From Antedon mediterranea (lineage: Eukaryota; Echinodermata; Crinoidea; Comatulida; Antedonidae), in NCBI RefSeq assembly GCF_964355755.1, contig NC_092673.1, forward strand, positions 11,661,001-11,725,000: a stretch of DNA of 64,000 nt. The letters run 5' to 3'. A model generated the notes under the pieces. The model did no database searches, was not told the origin of the DNA, and saw only the letters and a list, made by a program, of their open reading frames with translations. Of the stretch, positions 57,947 through 64,000 are shown in pieces. Numbering within the stretch: the first letter of the stretch is position 1; each line of letters begins with the position of its first letter. The translations under genes were made by a program, and so were the position numbers.

Positions 57947-57988
57947 GGAGGTATAAAATATTTAATAAATTTATTTATACCTCCATGG
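57947..57988. repeat. Palindrome CCATGGAGGTATAAA / TTTATACCTCCATGG
   Basis: Exact inverted arms of 15 bp around a short AT core. Same terminal sequence as 11246-11275. Confidence 0.9.
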
Positions 57989-58599
57989 CAGCTGGCTAGC
58001 CTAGGCTAGGCCTAATGTATTTCCAGCGGCCTAAAAATAACATTAATATTTGTATGTATAGACCATGAACACTCTTTACATAGTACATAGTTTATTACAT
58101 TTGTATCACGAACTCAGATCATAGAAAAAACAATTATAAATCCAATTCGTTTTCGTGGACCCGATCGTCTAATTATGTTGGGCCCGAATGTCCACACGCG
58201 TTTGTACCCGATCGTCTTGGAATAAGCCCGATCATCTGTCATTCCAGAGGCCTAACCTAACTCGGTTTAAGTTAAGCACACATGACTTACAAGTTACGAT
58301 TGAAATAATGGATGATCAGAAAAAATCGAAAGCCTAATTTCTTACTTTCTTTACTTACTTCGAAGGCATTTACAAACGGTACACCAGCAGCAGCCGTTGG
58401 TTTTGGTTGTGTTTATGGTGCTTTTAATTTTGTCGGGGGTGGGGGGAAGATTATAACTATGCGGCCTTTATATACGACGTACGTACCAGTAATTGAGTAA
58501 TCCGCGATTTTTGACATTAGAAATCTGTAACAGAGATTGATGCCCGCCCTCATAAGGCGGATGTATACAGACTAAAGAAGACTTGATAATAGATATTAT

Positions 58600-59040
58600 T
58601 CATTCATTCATTCAATCTTTTATTTCGGAATCTCTGGTCCATAGAAAGTAAAAATTACATGAAATAAAATAAACAAGACTAATTACTACTACTCATCTCA
58701 GGATGGCATTCCACCTGGAGAGCATCTTGACTTAACTATAAGACGTTGCTTATAATCGTTGAGACTAAAACATTTTCGCTTGCATTTAGTCTACCCATCA
58801 GGCCATAGGCCTATATTGATTTTCTTAAGAATTCATAAAAAGAAGGAATTATACATTCCGTAAACATAAGGCTGGCACTGCAATGTCGAGGCCTTTGTGG
58901 CAACATTCTTAAACCATTATTGTAACATACCTGGAGAGATCGCAAGGTACCCTGATTATAGTTGCACCAGTACAGTACAGTTTCGTTCCTCCCACTGATG
59001 CCAGTCGCATCCAAGAGGCAGTCTTCTCTAGCATCCAAAT
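58600..59040 (-). pseudogene. LINE C-terminal fragment
   Basis: The minus strand reads LDATGISGRNETVLYWCNYN, SLQVCYNNGLRMLPQRPRHC and SASLMFTECIIPSFYEFLRK. This is the thumb/C-terminal pattern of animal non-LTR retrotransposons. The 3' tail lies to the left (AATAAAATAAA-rich). More coding-like sequence upstream (59090-59230, CREPNNSLTKRMLFAQARKP) is also recognisable on the minus strand but broken. Confidence 0.75.
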
Positions 59041-59461
59041 ATATGCTGGGTCCGACTGTTGAAGGGCTTCCCTAACTGGGATAGGTTCATAACTTGACTA
59101 GGATCGCACTAAAGGAGATTGCCTAATTTAATCCAAAGGTCACGATAGTATGGTTTTCGGGCTTGTGCAAAGAGCATTCGTTTTGTTAATGAGTTATTTG
59201 GTTCTCGGCAGATATGGGCTATGTAGGCTACTTCAGGTAGTAAACATGTATATAGTCTTTTAGTGGAGTTGCACCGACAATATTTTCAACATCTTTATTT
59301 GAAACAGGAGACTGAAAATTCCATCTTCCGTAGATTGCTCTTGGTGCCCTGTAACCTTCGCTTCTTTACATTTATATCCTCCTCTTATCATCTGTCTCAT
59401 GAGCGAGTACCAACATGTCTCCAATTTCTTTATTTCAGAAATTATTTATTTCCATTGTAGC

Positions 59462-61000
59462 CAGTGGTGGCGCCAGGATTTCCCCGACGAGGGGGCCGAA
59501 TTCCCCGACGGGGGGGGCCGAATTCCCCCACAGGGGCCGTACGCGCGAAAAATAGATGCTTACACACTGTTTAATAGGCTAGAGCAACTGTTTCCATTAC
59601 ATATAATAACAATGTCACATAATAATGTAAATCTAAATAAATCTTTCCTAAATACTCTAATACGGATCTTTTTCGACGAACTAATAATAAACTTTGATCC
59701 GAAAATGCCTCGATAGTGCATGTGATTAGTGTACGACTGTGCTTTTGTGGTCTGTTAACCTCAGATATATACCCTCTAGCCGGGTGAATAACTCAATGTA
59801 ATTTAGTACCGTATACAATGATGATTGCCGTAATCGCCGTGTCTATAACACAAATCAATAAAATGCCGTTTTTTCGGCCGTGTACATAGAACAAGACATT
59901 TCATGTTTATGTTATGCCTATGAAATAATAATAAAAGAACATCATGTTTATCGTTTTTTTTATCGTTTATACTGCATACCATTATATAAAAAACATTCAT
60001 ACGCGAGAAAAAAGTTCACAATATTACACTCTACTCTGTACAGGTGTGTAAATATACAGGTCCACGCTAACGCTTGCACACGGACCAGGGCGGAAAATGG
60101 TGTATTTTTGGAGAGTGATGACGTCAGCATTCACACGAGGAGCGAGCTAAGACAACGTGATGCTGGTAGTGGGAGTGCATGTGTTTTGAAAATAACTCAG
60201 TTGTGGGTATTTTCCGAAGATTTTAAATTGCGTTTTCTTTTTAAACTCTTGAATTCATAAATAGTTCTCTCACTATGTAGGCCTATTTACACAACTATAG
60301 CTCTAGCCTACTCTTCTTAATTAAAAGAGTCAAGTGCGTCGAATCCGCGTCTAGCGACGGTCACGGGTTTGGTGCATCTTTTTTTTCCCTTTAGAATTAA
60401 GGGAGGTGGCTAGCCACCCTATTCACCCACCTACCCTAGATCGAGATTTATGCGCGAAAAGAAACGTGACCAGACCCTGTTTTATGGTTCGGGCCAACCG
60501 CTTCCTTTTCCCAATCGAACCCCCACCCAAACCCCTTTAATCGACAGCGAACATATACGCGGTACACCAAGGGTTATTGGTAAATTGAAACAATTCGTAA
60601 ACTCAACCGTGAAAACATAACTCGTACCTTTATCCCTGTATGAACGTACGTCGATGCGTAGTTGTAAATGAATTTTCAATTTTCGCCTGGAATCTGAAAA
60701 ATACACATTTTGGTCCCTGGATGTAATATGATACAGCCCAGATATGTCGACGCGTATACCGCAGTGAGCCATGAAAGATTCGTACAAAGAGACACCGCCA
60801 GACAAATGCGTACCACATCATACTGTTTACTTCGCTGTCAGTATATCGTACGTACGTCAAAAATGGAATGCCGCAGTTACTTAAAATATATAGTAGTACA
60901 CTTGATGATCATATTTTTCTCCCCGACAAATATGGCCAATACTCCCCGACGGGGGGGCCAGCTTTCCCCGACGGGGGGGGGGGGCCTTTCTAAAAAAACA
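59462..61000. mobile_element. GC-rich-ended element remnant (CAGTGGTGGCGCCAGGATTT)
   Basis: A transposon-like left edge CAGTGGTGGCGCCAGGATTT is followed by CCCCGACGGGGGG words, which recur at 60935-60990. The interior is otherwise AT-rich and shows no transposase. Proper inverted ends could not be paired, so the limits are approximate. Confidence 0.4.
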
Positions 61001-61910
61001 TTAATTTTGAATGAATATAATGACCAGTTAAAGACTTTCAGTTGGTGGTTAAAACTTACCTGACCAAAATTGTGTAGTTCGCTAAATCAGTTATTGTTAA
61101 AAAACTAAAGAATTACTTGCTTTTTCTCGCTGAAATTTTCTCAACACGTATATTATGAAGACTGTAATAAAGTATGTAGACATAACCTCCTCTACTCTGT
61201 TGCCTTCGAAATACAGCCATGTCCCATCCTGCCCATTGTCCCATTATTGTATAGTATATTTTGCAATTATAAAACATCTTATAAAACATAGTTAATAACA
61301 AACTAGTGTACATTCACTTCTACAGAATTATTACCACCATGCTAAATTAGTTCACAAAGAAAGGCCGAACAGCAACAACAAAGAGTTTTTCGGAACTAGA
61401 GATAGATGACATGTTGCGTCTGAAGAAGTGGGCTACATGTACGTTAGATGTTAGATGTTGTGCCGCACAATAATTAAAAGTTGAAGGTGCTCGCAAAAAT
61501 GACCAGGTACAATTACTTTGGCTAAATGTAGTGTTTGTTGAAGGCATGGTAAAGAGATTTTAATGTAGGCCTACTGGTACATGTCTTGAACTGTTTTGAT
61601 GTTGCACATACTTTTGTGTTATGTTCCTGTGCTTGAAGGATGACTGTTGTTGATGAATGATTCTGGTGGTGAGCGAATGCATGCTTTACCCATATTCGGC
61701 TGGTTATTCGTTTTTTTACAAAAAAAATTGCATGAAACGAACAATTAAACATCCAAACAACATTTAACTTAATGGAGGCATGTAGTTAATAACATTTTAT
61801 TTATCATGAACACTACCGGTGATCCATGCTTAGATTAGTATGAGCGTCACAAAACGTTGTATACATCCTGACTTATGGCGGCAATCAGAGCCATATATAA
61901 AATATGATGG
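61001..61910. other. Intergenic, possible transposase trace
   Basis: The minus-strand segment KKRITSRIWVKHAFAHHQNH (about 61660-61720) faintly resembles a Harbinger N-terminus (RRxWVxPxxxRR), but the match is too weak to call. Nothing else is seen. Confidence 0.3.
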
Positions 61911-62165
61911 GTCTAGGACAACTACCACCCGGACAACTACCCTCGTAGGACAATTACCCCCTAGGACAACTACTTTCTAGGACTACCCCCTAGGACAACT
62001 ACCTTCTAGGACAACTACCCTCTAGGACAACTAACCCCTAGGACAACTACCCCTAGGACAATTACCCTATAGGACAATTACCTTCTAGAACAACTACCTC
62101 CTAGAACAACTACCCGTACTCATAGGGAAACTAGGTTACTTCCTAGGACAACTACCCCTGGGTAG
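61911..62165. repeat. ~17-bp minisatellite (CTAGGACAACTACCCC)n
   Basis: About 14 imperfect copies of TAGGACAACTACC(C/T)(C/T), some shortened (TAGGACTACCCCC) or with AATTACC. Irregular spacing suggests an older array. Confidence 0.9.
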
Positions 62166-64000
62166 GTAACTGTCAAACCAATATATTTACTGGACTTGCA
62201 GTAAATGCATAATGTCATTAAACAGCATGACATAAGCTCCTATGGAAAAGAAAAAGAATGAACAAAATCAGGCAAATTGTATCGATAGTAAGGGGCTGTT
62301 AAAATAAATGTTTATATGATTTTCGATGACTGGTGCAACTTGGTAAACTGTGTTCCTAGATTTCTAAACGGTATCTTACATGTCAAATGTAATTTATTAT
62401 TATTTAAAAAAGCAAAATAAATGAAATTAAATGAAAAGACTAAAATGTAGGTGTCATGAGATTAGTTACTCTAGTTGTTCATTGTGTGTTGGTTGTTGAG
62501 AGAGGTAGTTTTCCAAGGGGAATATTCAATTCAATTTATTCCGGATTTTACTGGGGGACTCATCTCTTTCGATGGTACGTCCCATCCCAAATTTACAAAT
62601 TTAATATAATTAAATAGAATGGTCAATGGCGTCATATATGGCTCAACACGAGCGATGTCTACATAACACGAGCGAGGTCAACTTGAGATAGTTATGTCCC
62701 GTCCTGGCGTGCCATACAAATTTCATAAGAGCCAGACACACCTCACATCCACTTTTTGGAGTACACACCTTACCGACACTTCATCAGAAGCAAATCTACA
62801 GCCCGGGCTACAGCCACATCTCACTTACAGCAACATTCATCCTCTGTTCCTGTGTGTTTGTACTTTAAACCTCACACATATTAAATTATGTATTTTAAAA
62901 AACGAAACTTTCCTCCTGCAATGTGTGAGTCCCCTTATGGGTCTCAAGTAAATTCGATTAACCAATTATAAATGGAACTATTAGATTTGGCGATATCGCT
63001 TTGCTAAATTCTATTATTTGTTGTCCAAATATTTATTTATACTTGCTAACTACGTTACCGCATTGTTACAATCTAAAATTAATTTTGGAAAGATTCAAGA
63101 AAATTTTTTTATGCTTTTTTTTTGTGTGTATTGTTTCCAACTTTGTTTGCTTTTTGTATTTTAAAAAATATATGAAATATGCCAAAAAAGAATAAGAAAA
63201 GACTACTTGCCAATAATAATAATATAGGCCTACATTTTCAGTATTTATACAAACACCGTATAACTTTCATCTACACATAAATGTCGCGACACTGAATTGC
63301 TTTGTATACAAGTTCAATAGGGCCTCCACTTTTGTCACAACTCATCATACTAAAATATGAATTTATATATATTGCGAGCCATTAATTGTATTTCTACGGT
63401 CAGTCGTCATCCAATATAGCATATCAAGGTCAGGGGTAAAAAATGGCGGTTCCGGTCATTTTTTGTCCAATGTTTAATTGGAGTAAATATTTTCAGTATT
63501 TAGGCTACATAGGCTAGTGGGCCTATAGGCCTACACAGTCTTTTGCAGTGTTAGGACGTCATACGTTCACTGGTACTCATGTCTAGACCGAACGCCAAAA
63601 TGCCACTAACACTTGCCAGTCGACGTGCCAGTCGCCTAGCGCATGCGCATATCATAAAATGACGTAACAGAGTAGCAGTCGACATCAGTCGATGTGAAAA
63701 TCTAAAAGTCGCTAATGATCTTACTAATTATGATTATGTCGTCATTTGACTGGACGTGTGGAAATTATTTTCATTTCATTTTCATGTTTATGTGTACGTA
63801 AATGGGCCTTACACGTGATAACCTTATTTATCCTAAAAAATCTAATACAATTTTCGAACAGCATTTATTTAAGTATAATGTTTTAAGGCAATGATAACCA
63901 ATATTATGATAGGCATAGGCCTAATGTAATAGGTCACACACAAATTTACAGAATCATTTCGAATGATATAATTGTCCTTATTTTCACTATATGAAATTTC
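62166..64000. other. Intergenic, nothing recognised
   Basis: No supported gene, TIR or array. Short open frames near 62694 and 63001 lack similarity to known families. Confidence 0.5.

Larger units (their letters stand above)
55150..58250. mobile_element. Possible outer repeat pair with GGGCCCGATCGTC motifs
   Basis: Both flanks of a nested TIR element carry clustered GGGCCCGA / GATCGTCT words (55188-55320 and 58155-58240), in inverted sense overall. They may be the subterminal arrays of a larger element. Termini and target duplication could not be defined. Confidence 0.4.

Noticed and set aside
60482-60860. Minus-strand frames of 107 and 76 codons
   Set aside because: They overlap in different frames, have no recognisable motif and lie within GC-ended repeat sequence.
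61347-61752. Harbinger transposase remnant on the minus strand
   Set aside because: Only a faint KKRITSRIWVK resemblance; the remaining sequence does not follow the family pattern.

Overview
This is animal nuclear DNA: AT-rich, intron-containing genes embedded in dense transposable-element debris. Two genes are unmistakable metazoan orthologues (PP6 catalytic subunit and the Ro60 autoantigen). A third is a NB-ARC ATPase with a TPR tail. The palindrome TAGGCCTA recurs throughout, LINE fragments and tRNA-derived SINEs are common, and TIR elements are nested in one another. Together these suggest a marine invertebrate, most likely an echinoderm or related deuterostome; this placement is inference.

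Layout. 1-2040 has no gene. 2043-2490 is a broken duplicate of part of the neighbouring gene. 2635-6881 (minus) is a three-exon gene for a predicted 1,274-residue NB-ARC/TPR protein resembling STAND/NLR-type proteins. 7.0-13.4 kb is intergenic, with two TIR elements and a LINE tail. 13410-22204 is one large transposon-like element. Its ends carry two different satellite arrays (112-bp and 61-bp units), and a second element sits inside it, with a third inside that. The innermost holds a decayed transposase-like gene that is itself interrupted by a SINE.

23745-40934 (plus) is the complete PPP6C gene: 8 coding exons, 306 residues. Intron 1 is over 10 kb and contains a decayed LINE, MITEs and a 27-bp minisatellite. 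Its sixth intron (39271-39487) has all the marks of a minor-spliceosome AT-AC (U12-type) intron. 45444-51202 (minus) is the complete Ro60 gene: 5 coding exons, 553 residues. 51.6-52.5 kb holds a Ty3/gypsy-like remnant. 52.5-64 kb has no host gene I can recognise; it holds nested TIR elements, a Harbinger-like transposase remnant, LINE fragments and a GGACAACTACC-type minisatellite.

The three host genes have no evident shared pathway and are on different strands. They are independent transcription units: a Ser/Thr phosphatase, an RNA quality-control protein and a putative innate-immune-like ATPase. Exon boundaries were deduced by hand from reading frame, splice dinucleotides and protein conservation; no alignment or RNA evidence was available.
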